A stretch of DNA of 64,000 nucleotides from Girardinichthys multiradiatus (GCF_021462225.1 NC_061805.1:27049958-27113957), one strand, 5' to 3'; positions 11,297 to 24,116 are shown, counted from the first letter of the stretch. A program made the numbers and translations. The notes: a model not told the origin generated them from the letters alone.

Positions 11297-12609
11297 TTAG
11301 AATGACACTGTGGGATGACGGCGGCTAGATAGCTTAAGTTCTGACAGATCATCTTCTTCACTCGAGTGGAGCTCCATTGCTATTTCATCCGAGTCACTGA
11401 AGTGGGAGTGCGGGGAAAACTCCCCGTCGCTTCGTGGAGACTCTTTCCTCCCATTCCCAACAAGTGAGGGTGAGGGTGAAGGGGGACACGTCGCTTCTTC
11501 AACTCTGCCAGTGAAGGAGTTCTCTTGGAAAGAACGGAATGGCATCCCGTTGATGTGAACAGGTATGATATCACCAGAGAGGGGCAGAGTCGGCGATGTC
11601 CTGCAGGTAACTGACGGCGATTGGGCAGCCCTGTCTTTTGACCCTTCAAAACCATCTGCGGGTAATATCGAAATGTCACGCTTTGGTGAACCGCTTGAGT
11701 TTTCATTATTGCTGGAGGACACCGGTCCTTGGAGCAACTCGGCCAGCGCGTTGATGTAAATCTGCGCCATCTGTAGAGTTTCGTATTTGGAGAGCTTTTT
11801 GTCGTTGTCGAACGCCGGGATGACGCTGCGCAGCTCGTCGAAAGCGTGGTTCAACCCATGCATGCGCCTCCTCTCGCGCGCGTTGGCGGCCACCCGCCTC
11901 TGCTTCTGGATGCCGCTGACGGGCTTGCTGGAGGGGGCTCTCTGTCTCACGGGGACCTCTTCTTCGGGCCCTGTGATGGTGCCTTTGAGGCGGCACAGGT
12001 CCCTGACTTTGAGCGAGGAAGAGGAGGGACTCTTGGCAGATCTTCTGTGAGCGGGAGGGCTGGGATGGCCCGAGGACCCGGGGGAACAGCTCTCTGAAAG
12101 AAACGGAGTGATAGTTAAATTTGACCTCTTGTGATGAGGTTTGAAAAACTACAACTAATAAAACAAATGTAAATAATTTAATGAATAATCAAATCTTACT
12201 TTTTGATACATTGAAAAGCCCCAAATAATATTTAAAATGTGTAAGACATCTACATTAGAAACTCCAATGAGAAAGAAGTATCACGAATATCAATCCCTGC
12301 TACCTGATGCATGCAGGTGTTAAGAGGTCTCTCACCGTGGTAAGAGCCGGTGCTCGAGTACGGCGAGTGCCGCAGGTAGTCGGGTGAGGTGGCGTGTGCC
12401 GCGCAGGTGCCAGAGGCGTCGGATAGCCACGCGCGTGGGTCACTGCCGCCGTCCACGAGCGTAAGTCCCGGGTCGTAGCAGGACACCTCAAACTGCTGCT
12501 TCCCTCCCCTCTCCACCACCCCGGGGTTGATGCGTTCCTGCTGCAGCGCATCCAAGGCTGCAATCTCCCGCGCGCCTTTACTCCACTCCTCCACCGCTAA
12601 CAAATCCAT
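11297..12609 (-). CDS. atoh1: Atoh1 proneural bHLH transcription factor (two exons)
   Basis: The coding sequence joins 12609..12336 and 12093..11297, giving 356 aa. Atoh1 is the nuclear E-box-binding activator that specifies cerebellar granule cell precursors, hair cells and secretory gut cells. Exon 1 begins [12 protein letters not shown] and contains the Atoh1 signatures DPRAWL and YLRHSP. Exon 2 has [18 protein letters not shown], and a bHLH at about residues 157-212 (basic region [15 protein letters not shown], helix 2 [18 protein letters not shown]). The conserved C-terminal [18 protein letters not shown] motif follows, and then about 27 residues ending HPTVSF, longer than in mammals. 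The start is the only ATG opening this conserved N-terminus. The splice (CACG|GTGAGA ... TTTCTTTCAG|AGAGC) is needed because exon 1 read through would stop at 12250. Which teleost atoh1 paralogue this is cannot be proved here. The conserved C-terminal motif and grid2 linkage favour atoh1a. Confidence 0.95.
12094..12335 (-). other. atoh1: Intron inside the atoh1 coding region
   Basis: This 242-bp AT-rich segment has donor GTGAGA at its high-coordinate end and acceptor TTTCTTTCAG at its low-coordinate end. It splits a Glu codon (G|AG). Mammalian ATOH1 is known as a single coding exon, so this intron is notable. Confidence 0.85.
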
Positions 12610-12769
12610 GTTTCAAAAAAAAAAAAAAAAAAAAAATCTATAACTATATTATGAAATGTTCCTTGAGGAATGCACAGTTGCTGTCGCTGTTTGTGTGTGA
12701 GTGCGCGTGTGTGTGTATGAGGCGTTCGGGTCGCGTGCGGGACTCCTTCTCTGGTGTCTCAAGGCGCAG

Positions 12770-12850
12770 CGTCGGCTTAAAAAGCGGCACGCGTCTGGAA
12801 GCCCCCCTCCTCGCTTTGGTCGCGTGTTCACGACCAATGAGATGTCTCGG
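12770..12850 (-). promoter_or_regulatory. atoh1: Likely atoh1 core promoter
   Basis: On the minus strand, about 170 bp upstream of the ATG, there is a TATA-like CTTTTTAAGCC (plus-strand 12775..12784). About 50 bp further upstream is a CCAAT element on the opposite strand (plus-strand CCAAT at 12834..12838, read as ATTGG). The spacing suits a TATA/CCAAT promoter with a 5' UTR of roughly 130 nt. The start site itself is inferred. Confidence 0.45.
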
Positions 12851-13139
12851 TAAAAAAAAAAAAAAAAAAGAAAACCGAGAGAGGTGATTATGGGTCGTTG
12901 AGGTGGGACTGTTTATGTTAACGTTACGATTTAGGGAGTGTTTAACGCTAGCTGCGTGAAGGGGGAACCTCCCACCGGACGCAAGTGCAAGTAAGGAGGG
13001 CGCACAGCGCGAAACGTGCATGAATGGGACAGAATCCACACCTGACCTCTCAGTGCGCCTGTGTTGCCTCTCAGACGTGGCGGTGAGGCAGAATGGGAAA
13101 AAAAGGTAGCTAGAAAAGTTCAACAGGGTCAACTTGCCA

Positions 13140-14760
13140 CAACAATTAGTATGACATTCGCAGAATGAGTTTATACAAGAAAGCCGTAATACAGCGAGTC
13201 AAAGGAGCTAAATCTCAGAAAAAAAAAACCTGTAGATTAGATAAAAGTGGTGCAGCAATTTGCGTTTTATTTGGGTAGATTTTAATCTATATTTCGTTGA
13301 TAAGTAAAAATGATGTCAGTCTAACAGCTGAAAGACACAATCGTGCTTGTCAGGCTTTGCTTTAGAATCTATTAAATAAACTAATGGTGCACCCTCTATG
13401 AAAATGCTAGATTTTTTATTTGTTGTGCTAATTGTTATTTAACTGGATCGTTTCACAACAAGTTAACGTCCTCATTCTCTGCACAACACATCAAACGTAG
13501 TTGTTTTTCAGTGAGGTTCACTTGTGTTCTACACGTCTGCAGAAAAGCACCGGAGATCTTTGCTTAAACATTATATAGGTTTTCAGAAAATTCAGCAAAA
13601 TATATGGAAGTGGTTCATGAAAAGTATCATGACCGATTGAAATAGCGAGATTTGAATTTCAAATGCCAACTATGTGTCCTGCCAGGAACTACAAACATCA
13701 TTTGCCACAATTCACAAGAATGATCACCAGTCAGACCAGTTAGCAGCACCATGGTTGCCAATGTAACATGATCCAAGGTACGTTATTAAAACACTTGGAA
13801 AATAACTCAGATATGCACAAGTCACAAAACTGGATTATCTGCTCTGTTTATGCGCCACTTAGAGTCTTTTATATGTATTACATTAGATTTGCATGTCATT
13901 TGTATGACTGCTGTACTGTCATGTCACATAACTAACTGAAGGAAGACCCGCCGAATGGTGATTGCAAGTGGAGAACATGCACAGATGGCAATCAGACAGC
14001 AAATCTCATAAAGAAATGATTCATACAAGTTTAATTGATCATCGTCATCGGTATCCGTTTGCTTCAACTTCAGCATCCACCTTAACGTTAATCATGACTC
14101 GTAGAATATCAGTCATATTCTGGTTCAAACACATTAGGGAAAACCCCTTGCAACTGGAATTCTCTCCCTGTCTAGCATGTTTCTCAGAGAAAAAGCCCAT
14201 AAGACTTCATGCCAGAATCTGTTCAGAGTTGCTCGTCCAGTATAGCATTTAGTGAAGATAACAAATCAACTTGCAACTTGCTTCTTTGTGTCGATGATGG
14301 TTGTTTGCTGTTTTTTTTTTCCACCATCTATTGACCTCTAGGTGAACTAGATGTTCACTCTGCTGTATGTTCTTTTAGAGTACTTTTTTACAACTTCAGA
14401 TTTGTGAAATCCTGCGTTGGAAATTGGTATAGTTCTTATTCTGCTCTTTTTTTTGCAGAATCTGCTTTACTAAATTTGTCAAAGTCTAATTAATAACATA
14501 ATTCTGCTAATCTGTATCCATTCTTAATACATTTTACATTTAGAGAATAAGCTTTGAGTGAACCAACATCTTCAACTAAATTCCTATCCAAAAGCTTAAG
14601 GAAAGTTCAGCATTTCTAGCAAAGGCTAATGTTAGAATTTAACCATCTACAAACTAGTATGTTTATTTTACACGCTCCAGCATTCAGTTTTATACTAAAC
14701 CACAGGTAAAATTATAATTATTTAGGCTTTAACATATAACATAAAAGACATTTTTGGAAT
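13140..14760. other. Upstream of atoh1, no gene seen
   Basis: This AT-rich sequence lies 0.5-2.1 kb upstream of atoh1. A 96-codon frame at 13962..14252 has no recognisable domain. It may contain regulatory DNA, but no motif decides it. Confidence 0.5.
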
Positions 14761-14814
14761 TAAAACTTGGGACAAGGAAGCCCTGAAGCCAATCTGAACA
14801 GGAAGTTAAAAAAG

Positions 14815-15060
14815 GCGAAAATATTTGCCGGCTCGCGCGCTCATTGTGGATTCATTGGCTCTAGGATCATCTCTAGTTTCCATTTTTCTTTTGTAGTTGG
14901 TCTAAAACCTTTTGATCCGGCTTTCGGAACGCCCTGTCGGCGAGAAAAGGGCTTCCCAGGGATCGGAAACATAAACCGAGGTCTTGCGCTCCGAACGGGC
15001 TTTAATGTGGCGCGGAGTGAACAGGAGCGCACACACAGTAAACAAACGCCGGCACTTTGT
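14815..15060. promoter_or_regulatory. CpG-bearing island upstream of atoh1
   Basis: Within AT-rich surroundings this block has many CpG dinucleotides (GGCTCGCGCGCTC, GCCCTGTCGGCGAG, GTGGCGCGGAGTG). Overlapping frames on both strands show no known domain. It lies about 2.3 kb upstream of the atoh1 start codon. I read it as possible regulatory DNA or an unannotated promoter; the evidence is compositional only. Confidence 0.3.
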
Positions 15061-15589
15061 ATAACTGATAGTCCAGTTTTTTTTTAATGCCATATGTGAC
15101 AGATGTGGGTGGAAAGATGCGCAAACATAAAAAAAAAAACATTTTTTTCCCCCTTAAATTAGCGGAATCTCCTGTTGCCTGCACATTAAATCATTTAGTG
15201 ACACGCAAACCTCCTACCAAAAACCAACAGGCTGGTTAAAAGATGGAAATCAGCGGTCAAGACTAATTGCTTCAGCGGATTTATGATTACAAGACTATAG
15301 CCCATAAATACAGTTGGTCAGTGTTTGATGATCAAGGGCAGATGTGGATGTTTTACCCGTGAGCCTCAGATTTTTAAACATTAGATATCCTAATGACTAA
15401 ATCAAGATTGAACTATAACAATTGGTCAGATGGTGCCAGGTAATTGACTTTTTTGGCCCAGCAACTCTAGGAGTACTGTCACGGAGTCACGGATATAAAG
15501 AAAATGAAAAAACATAATTCCAGTGAATAAATTGCACAACTTCAGAGATAGTCTGAGCTCAGTCTTTTCTACTTTTTATTCATTTATTC

Positions 15590-15935
15590 ATCGCGGGGAC
15601 GTCTTTAGGGGTGGAGGTCTGGCGCCGAGCGTTCGCCCCCTCCCCCTCCAACCAATGAGTCTCCCCCCGCGTCCAACGGGCCGGCCTGGGCTCCTGAAGC
15701 TACCGACAGGTTGGATATTGTAGCTAGCGATTATTAAAGTGTCCCAGCCACAATGGAGACTCTATGTTTCATTGGTCACGGCTCAGGGGTGAGGGGGGGG
15801 AGTTCCTTCAGGGGAGAGGGACAGGCTCCCATTCCAATGCGCAAGAGGAGTCTGCGTGCTGGACCCTCTCATTCCCATCTCCCTGGAGACTGAGGCGCGC
15901 CGGGCACGAGGCGGGGTGGTGGGCGAGGTCTTAAA
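15590..15935. promoter_or_regulatory. Second CpG-rich block upstream of atoh1
   Basis: This GC-rich block has CATCGCGGGGACG, TGGCGCCGAGCGTTCGCC and GAGGCGCGCCGGGCACGAGG. It also has two CCAAT/ATTGG boxes (AACCAATGAG near 15650 and TTCATTGGTC near 15770) and a Sox-like ACAATGG near 15750. No convincing coding frame crosses it. It could be a distal promoter, a noncoding RNA start or an atoh1 enhancer, 3 kb upstream of that gene. Confidence 0.35.
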
Positions 15936-16333
15936 ATAATCCTTCAAAAATCCTGTAACTACAAATGTAAGACCGTCTTTGATGAGATGCTTCAGTGCTA
16001 ATGCGATTTCGTCTATGGAAATATGTTTAAAGTCATAAACTTACAATGTGAAAAAAAAAGTCAAATAAAGTTCAGATGTAACAAACAATATTCGAAAAAT
16101 AAGGATACAAATCTCCAATTAATCCACATGTAGCATACTGTGGATTTTTTTTTTTTTAAATCTTAATTTTCTTTCATGTGTTTGATTGAAAATCTGTTTT
16201 AAATGTAAAATGCAAAAAATTAAATTTTTCGCCTATACAAAGCCAAAATTCCTCCTTTTTGAAGCTATAATGCAGAGCCACCCCAAAGCAAATGCAAACT
16301 AAGCATTGGCTTGGGGAACATCCCCAACCCCCC

Positions 16334-16334
<1 letters not shown>

Positions 16335-16379
<45 letters not shown>
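16335..16379. repeat. (CA)n microsatellite
   Basis: There are about 22 CA units. They give false Val-Cys frames on the minus strand. Confidence 0.96.
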
Positions 16380-16384
<5 letters not shown>

Positions 16385-16875
16385 CTGAAAACAAATGTTC
16401 CTGAATGCAAATATCATATCATGTCCTAATATAGTTACTGTGCCAGCTACGATGGCCTTGGCCTTCACTGTACCCTCCCGTACCTTTCTCAACCATGTAC
16501 TTGTTTTGTCAGAAGGCTCCTTGTCTTCTTGTATGTATGTAGACTTTTGAACCTTTAAACAATGTCAGCAAAAAGCCAGTGCTGCTGGAGCAGGCAGTAC
16601 TTCCAGAGCCATCAAAGACATCTGAGCATTGTGGACAAAACTACAAGGCATCTCTGTGCAGCATCACTGAAACAAAGCTGCAGCATAATTCTAGAAAACA
16701 ACAACAACGTGACAGTACTTTTCCAAACATTTTTCAAGCACAGACAGCAAAGTCACAGATTTTTAATTTGCTTTATTTTTAATTGGGAGGATGGTTTCCA
16801 AGAACAAATGTTCAAGATACAAATCATTTGGTCGAACAGTTTCCACTGTATAGAACTCAAAACTTAATATGTACT

Positions 16876-17219
16876 AACAATCAGTCAGTCATTATCTATA
16901 CCGCTTCTTCCATAGTCGGTTGCGGGGAAGCTGGTGCCCATCTCCAGCAGTCTATGGGTGGGAGGCGGGGTACACCCTGGACAGGTCCCCAGTCCATCGT
17001 AGGGCAACACACAAACAACCATGCACACACTTAAGGGCAATTTAGAGAGACCAATTAACCTAACAGGCATGTCTTTGAACTGTGGGAGGAAGCCGGAGTA
17101 CCCGGTGAGAACTCATGCATGCACGGGGAGAACATGCAAACTCCATGCAGAAAGACCCCCTCCATGTAGAAAGACCTTCTTGCTGCAAGGCAACAGTGCT
17201 ACCAACTGCGCCACCATGC
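16876..17219 (-). mobile_element. tRNA-headed SINE, minus orientation, with target duplication
   Basis: This is the same family as 51597..51956: shared phrases include GGGGTACACCCTGGACA, GGGCAATTTAGAGA, GGAGGAAGCCGGAGTACCC and GAGAACATGCAAACTCCATG. The tRNA-like head is at the right end and the TCAGTCAGTC tail at the left. Flanks carry ATATGTACT on both sides (16867..16875 and 17220..17228), a probable target duplication. The B-box region is damaged relative to the sister copy. Confidence 0.85.
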
Positions 17220-17228
17220 ATATGTACT

Positions 17229-19584
17229 TCAATTTAAATGAAAATTTAAGTGAATTATACACCCTCTCACACATTTAAATTTACTTTATGCACAATGTGA
17301 AAGAGCTGACAGATGCACTAGTTGTAATAATACAGTCAAAAATAATAGCTTTGATAGTTAATAGTCACAATTTAATGTCACTATTTTAATAATTTCTCCC
17401 GCTTTTGTCATTTTTCATAGACATTATAACTGCAAACTCATCAGTAAATAAAGGAAAATTGGTACTTCATTACAAAGTCTGGATCTGCATTGAGACAATG
17501 TTCTAAAAGTCAGAGAAACAACTTTGTTTCCACGATTTATTCACTGAATATTAAGAAATGGAATTGGGGCTCTGATCTTGGGCTGTGTCTGCTGTTATTT
17601 TATTTTACTTTTTTTGTTGTTGATGTATTGAGTATTGGTGTTTTTACTACAGTGAAAACCAAGTGAAAGGATGAAATACATCTCAACTCCCTGGAGGGCT
17701 TCCAGAATGACATTGTTTTAAAGGCTACCTTACCTTTCTTGAAAATTTCTGGGCTTCAAAATAAGCAGAAGAAACTGTCTTCTTTAATTATTCTTTTTTA
17801 AACATTTTTTAAAACATTTTAAACATTCATTTCCAACACAACATGCTCTAAGTTTTGTTTTTTGCTAATCTGAAGCAGAGAGATCTGGAATGGCTGGAAA
17901 AGCTTAACAGTGCCACTATCTGGCGAAAACGCGCTACTTCAGTATAATGCTCCAGTGAACTTGACAGCATGGACCTCTCAGTTGTCTGGGATCCAGCTGT
18001 GAACAGCAGTTAAACGCCTTTGAAGTTATGAGGAATTTAAAGTGAGAAACCACAAACTTAGCTAAGCATTAAACTTTAAACCTTGTTGTATAACAAAAAA
18101 TCTAACTTCAACTTAAATTATTTAAAATGTGCATTTCCAGGTTTACCAGTTGAACTTTGAACTGTTTGCCCTCAAATCTATTATTTCTAAAAATGTTTGG
18201 TTATCAAGGTCTAAAATTCCACATTTCTACAATTAAATGCAACAAAATGCAACGTCTCCAGCATCAGTTTAACTAATATTCTAATATTCTATTCTGCTTT
18301 GGAGGTCAACAAGGTGCAAAGTTACACTGTGTGTGGAACTTTTTCCTTCAGATTCAGCCTCTATTACAGGTTTGGAATGATCTCATGATAAATGGTAACA
18401 ATGGTCATTTAAAAAGTAACCACAATAAATGCACCATTTTCAAATATAAAGTATAGACACACAGGGTATGAAATATGTTAACATCTTTATACATATTGTT
18501 TAATCTTAAAACAAAGCTAAATAGACCTTCTTGTCAAACCATGTGTACTTAAAACCACTTAGGTGTTGTAAAATTTTTTTCCCCTCATAATGCAAGGGGT
18601 CTAGTGCCTATTTCCATGAAGTACACCCATGGCTGGTCACCCGTCCATCTCAGGGCAACAAAGACATCATCCTGCATGCACCAGCAGAGAAACCCCTAAA
18701 TGTACTGGGACTACATGCAAACTCCTCACTAAGAGGCCCCAGTGTTAACAATTTCACCTTGCTTATATTGGCACCAAATCCCAAAAAGTAATCTCAGGGA
18801 ACTATTAAGAAAGACAAACAGGCCTGATATAAATAAGGGTAATACAAAAACTATTGTAATTTCCCTTCTGGGGAATTACATCGTGCACTGTCTGTGAATG
18901 TTCATTTGTACCTTATTTTCACAGTCTGAAGTGTGTTTTTTAATGTTTATTGGAGTGGATTTAAAGTATATATATATATATATATTCTATCCAAATCCAT
19001 TAAAATATTCTCCATTGCATTGCTGAAGTTGTCATCCATGTTTTGGACTTGCGAGGATGCTGTAAAGATTTAGCTTTGATGATTCTCAAATGTAGTTTTC
19101 TGCAGTTGTGAATCCCCTGCACGAACATTTCTTTCAGAATGTGCGTTCTTCCTTACAACCTCATGATGATCATGTTGGAAGAATTTAGACATTTTGAACC
19201 AGTTATGAGCTTAAAAATGGAACCTGTTGTGTTTTTGTCCTCCTGCATCAGTGCATTTGATGAAAACGCCAAAATATTACTAATCTGTCAATTTGACAAA
19301 CAAATACAATAAAACTTTTTGCATCCTCAATTTTTGTTAGACTGAATAGTTTTAACCAGAATTAATGTCCTATTCTTACAATACCGTTGAAAAGAATGGT
19401 CCGTATGTCATAATTCTATTTTGCTCAATTTAATGATGTACACGGATATTTAATCATGAAAATAATTTTATCCATATACTATGTTTGGTTAAAGGGATTT
19501 TGGTCAATTAAATAGTTCCCTGCAAAATCCAGCATAGGTCTCAACTGCTGCAGTAAAATTAACTCACAGGCACAAATGATAGCA
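17229..19584. other. Intergenic, no gene seen
   Basis: This is AT-rich sequence with no credible exon. A degraded SINE relic lies at about 18596..18745, and a short TA repeat at about 18967..18985. Confidence 0.55.
18596..18745 (-). repeat. Degraded SINE relic
   Basis: Fragments CACCCGTCCATCTCAGGGCAACA and CTACATGCAAACTCC resemble, in order, the body of the SINE at 16876..17219. Heavy substitution suggests an old copy. Confidence 0.5.
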
Positions 19585-21225
19585 GTGAGTCAAGTATTCT
19601 TACTCCTTTTTTTCACATTTGGTCACATGATAACCACAAACATCTGTTGTGTTTTGGTGTTGTTGGGGACCCAAACTAAGAGATGGGGACGGCAGGAGAA
19701 AAGTAAAAAAAAAACACCATTTAATGAACAGAACAGGCTGGCAAAAACAGGGTGAGGATATCAGAGGATCAGACATTGAGTAACTGAACCAAGGATTATT
19801 TATACTGGAGAGGTAAGTGAATGAGCAGATTAGAAACAGCTGCTGAAGACCAGGAGACTGAGGCAATTAGGTGAAAAGGTAATACTAGTAACCAAAAACA
19901 GGAATACAATGAAACATAAGATGCTACAATGAAACCAAAATTATAAAACTAAACTCAAAGTCCAACTGATTATGACAACTTCTGCATATTTTAATAGGAT
20001 GCATATATTGTATATGCAGATAATGCATAATAGTGAAGAGGAATAAAAAAGGATGCATGGTTTTTACATTTTCTTACAAATAAAAACCTAAAAAGTGTGG
20101 CATATATTTTGTATTCAGGCCCCTTTATTCTGATACCCCTGAAAAAAACACGGTGCAACCAACTGTCTCCAGGAACCCTAACTAGTAAAAGATTCCAGAT
20201 GTGTGTAATTCAATCTAAGTGTATATACAACTCATCTATGAAGGCCTCGGCGCATTATTAGAGAACATTTGTGAACAAACAGCATCATTAAGACTAAGGA
20301 ACACAGAAAAAAAGCCAGGGATAAAGTTGTGGAGACGTTTAAAGCAGGGTTACATAAAAAATAATGTCCCAAGCTTTAAACATCTAATCAAGCACTGTTT
20401 AATCAGGTATGTGAAAACAGAAAGAATATGGCACAACTGCAAACCTATCAAGACATGGCCGTCCACCTAAACTGACAGGTTGGGCAAAGAAAGCATAAAT
20501 CAGAGAAGCAGCCAAGTGGCCCAGGTACTTCTGAAGGAGATGCAGAGTTACACAGCTTAGCTGGAAGAGTCTGTTGTTTTTAGTCGTCCACTACGGAAGA
20601 GTTCACTATGGCAAAAAGCCACAGTGAACACAGCAAAGATGTTGAAAAAGGTTCTTGATCAAATCATCCTAAACCTAAGCCTCCTGATCAAAATGCAAAA
20701 GTAAAATACATAACACTCCATGTCACCCTGAACACATGTCACCCTGAACACAACATCACTGTGATCATCACTACGCTGTCACCACTGTGAAACACAGTGG
20801 TGACAGCGTAATGATGTGGGTATGTTGTAAGCAGGGACAGCAAAGCTGCTCAGAGTTGATGGAAAGAAGGATGATCAAAGCACATTTGTGTCTTAGAATA
20901 GTTCAAAGTACAGACTTAGTATGATTTATCTGACTATCTGTGTCAAGACTAGATGTACACACCCCTACCTGACCAAATCTAAGCTACTTTGTGACTCAAG
21001 ATTGATGTGGAAAGCTGTTTGAGACTGTAAATGCATGCGAGACTTTGCAGGTAATTTTCTGAAACAATTTTGACAACTGTGCATCAGTTTCCTCCCATTT
21101 CAGAAATGTACACTACTTTATGTTGTATTTGTGTTATATGATGTTACATATTATGGATTATAGTTAGGCAAAATGCAAAAATTGCAAGGAGTAAAAATAC
21201 TACTACAAGGTACTGTAATGTGTGT
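19585..21225 (-). mobile_element. Degraded Tc1-like element, opposite orientation
   Basis: The sequence matches in reverse the family seen at 1981..5598, 30.8 kb and 38.9 kb. For example, GGCCGTCCACCTAAACTGACAGG (20458 on) is the inverse of the CTGT-AGTTTAGGTGGATGGCC block near 31255. No frame is open beyond about 80 codons. A 333-bp solo LTR interrupts it at 19645..19977. An 18-bp perfect hairpin lies at 20772..20810. Confidence 0.65.
19645..19977 (-). mobile_element. Small solo LTR
   Basis: Read on the minus strand, it starts TGTCATAATCAG and ends AACACCAAAACACAACA (TG...CA). An imperfect 5-bp duplication flanks it: ACATC at 19640..19644 and ACTTC at 19978..19982. Internally a TATAAAT (CCAGTATAAATAATCC) and an ATTAAA suggest promoter and polyadenylation signals in the expected order. 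It lies in the terminal part of an older transposon. Confidence 0.6.
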
Positions 21226-21543
21226 GTGACTTACCAGTGCAGTTTAACTTATCAATAAGATAGCAGTTGTAGAGAGTTAGGTAGAATCCTGAAAAATAAG
21301 GATTAATAACATCTATTGACAAAAAGAAGAGGCCAGGTGTTTTAGTAGTCTTTTGCCATTCTACTGTTCACATAAAAACACATTTTAATACAGTAATGTA
21401 AACCGTTTCTCTTGAAATTGCATTTTCATCGTGTTTGCATGAAAAAATGCAAAAGGAATCATTCATCACTATTGTCAGGTCAATAGTGTTCTGGTTGTCA
21501 GATGAGCAAAGACAACTCATACCATCCCACTGTAGAAAACCTG

Positions 21544-24047
21544 TTTATTAGACAAATTATACACAGAAAGCTTTGCCACTTGTAACAGAGGCCCCAGTTT
21601 GTTTCGGTTGTTGAATATTATGCAACACATACAACAAAATAGGCCTATATTAAATACTGTACATCATAAATCCTGGAAAATTATCAAGTAAATCCTGTAG
21701 TTCTATGTAAGAAATAAAAAATTTTAACAGATAGCTAAAACAGCAAGTTTGTGCATGCATTGTTTTTAGTGAACCTGCCAAGTTTTGTTATTTAGCCAGA
21801 AAACAAATCTGAATGATGAATGATAAAAAAAAAAGCAAACCATTAGTGTGCATGTGTATGTTTACCATAGGCAGGATGGGGAGAACCAAAGGCAGTAACT
21901 TACCTGCTCAACTCACCACTAAAACTCAACATGATATAGTCTTTTCCTTTTTGTTAAACAAAAATAGCATCAACATGTAAAATATACATTTTCATAATGT
22001 CTCTCTCATTTATACTAAATAAATCTTTTTAAATGCATGTGTCCTATTTGCCATTCTGTAGTCTAATATAAGAAAAGAAACCCTAACAATACTTGCTTCA
22101 AAACACTGTGGCTCGACTGAATTCTCTACACACAACAGTTTGCAGCTTTAGCTCAGAAACATAAGAAACCAAAAACTTGCTCTAAACAACTAACATTACC
22201 AATTATTAATACAGTGTTAGTAAAATTAAAAGGTTTGGTTCCACTTTACCAACCTGCCCTCTAATCCACAAAGTAATCCACAAAAGTGCTCCACTCCCAC
22301 TCCCCACCAAATAAAAATGTACCTTAATGGTTTCATTTTAATTAATTGGCACTTAAAAAAAAACAAGTTATATAAATATAACCTTTACTGTGAAAAACAT
22401 GAAGTCAGTGTGTTTTGGACTCATTAGGTTCTGATGACCACTGATTCTTCAAGTCATTACCCTAACCTCCAACTCAACAATGATTTGCTGCTTCCAAGTG
22501 TTTCCAGTACACAGGAGTTGTTTAGAGCTTTCTGGAAGTTGAGAGGGTACCGCTAGCTGGCTGTCACAGAAGACTTGTACGGAAGATGTTGTCACAATGG
22601 CTTTGTCCCAACACAGATTCTACTTCGTTTCAGCACTTGAACATGATAAGATGTGATTAATGATTCTTGGATGTGATATGACATTGGAGAGCGAGCTTTA
22701 ATCTTCTAAACACCAGAGCTATGGTAGCACTAAAAGGTTAATCAAAACAGAGAAAAAATCAAGGAGCAGACATCTGAATGACTCTGTGACACAAAACCAG
22801 AGACTACAGCAATTGTTTAGCAGTTTTTCCAAAGTTTGCTCAGATATAAAAAAAAACAAACAAGTAGACAACTCAGAACAATGTTAATTTTTTTGCACGT
22901 CCTGATCAAAGCACGTTCCACGCATTAAAATCTTTTTTTTTTCTCAAAACAAAACTCAATAAAAGACACATGAGCATAAGCTTTGTTAAGTCTTTCACCT
23001 CGACTTTTTTTCACTTTTTCAGATGCTTTTTATGAGTGTCCATTTACTCCTATACCTCTGAGAGTCTGGTTGGAGGGTCTCACCTTGACTCGAAAAGCAG
23101 ATAGCACAATACAGGTGAGCAAAAATAAAAGGTAAAATCTACATACAATCACTTACAGGTCTGTGGGCACTGGTACAGTGCAGAAGGATTAACAAAGAGT
23201 TTAATGTGCATCAAAGTGGTGAAAACAGTTTCAGGCTGATGCACCAAAAATGGCAGAAGTTTAAAGACTGATGCACCGGAACTGGTGGGTTACAGTAACA
23301 CGCTGTTGTACTGTCATGGCAATTCAACAGTTTTCACACTGATGCACCGTAGAGGCCTTATGTCTTGGTCAGACTCCCCCATGTGGATACCATCCTGCTT
23401 ACATATTCAAAACCCAAGGCATTGATACAACAACACCGGTGAAGAAAATAATGAGCACGGCATCTCAAATAGTGAAAAGGCAGAGTTAAACTGGAGATAC
23501 TTAATCCTCATTGTTCACCTAGGGGCTAATGAAACCACTACAAGCTGTAGGGTGTTCAATTAAAGACAACCTATGTGTTTTGTTTTCATAATATTAATGC
23601 CTCATTTTTGTTAGCAGTCAGAACCCCTGGAAGTTGTTTAATGGCTAAAGACAGCTAAAATCCTTCATCAATGGCAACTCTGGAGCTAACAAAGATAATG
23701 TCTTGGTGTTACAGTAGTTTTTGACTAAACCCACCAAGAGAGTGTTCATACAGCAACAAGTGTCAGGTCAGTTCCGTATTACACGAGAAAGTCCTCATGT
23801 CATAAAACTAAAACATCAATAAAAAACAGGTCCCCTCTTAGATGCAACTCCCAAAATAACCCCCCAAACAATCACAAGAATGACAACAATAAAGCAGAGA
23901 TGCATTGTTTGTGGGAGAATGAAGGATTCCCCTTCAGACCTCCACCTTTTTCGTTTTTTTCCCCCCACATACAAAATTAACACTCCTCGATACCCGAGCA
24001 GAAACTACAAACAGAAACAAATATTCCTGTTTACACACACATATATG

Positions 24048-24116
<69 letters not shown>

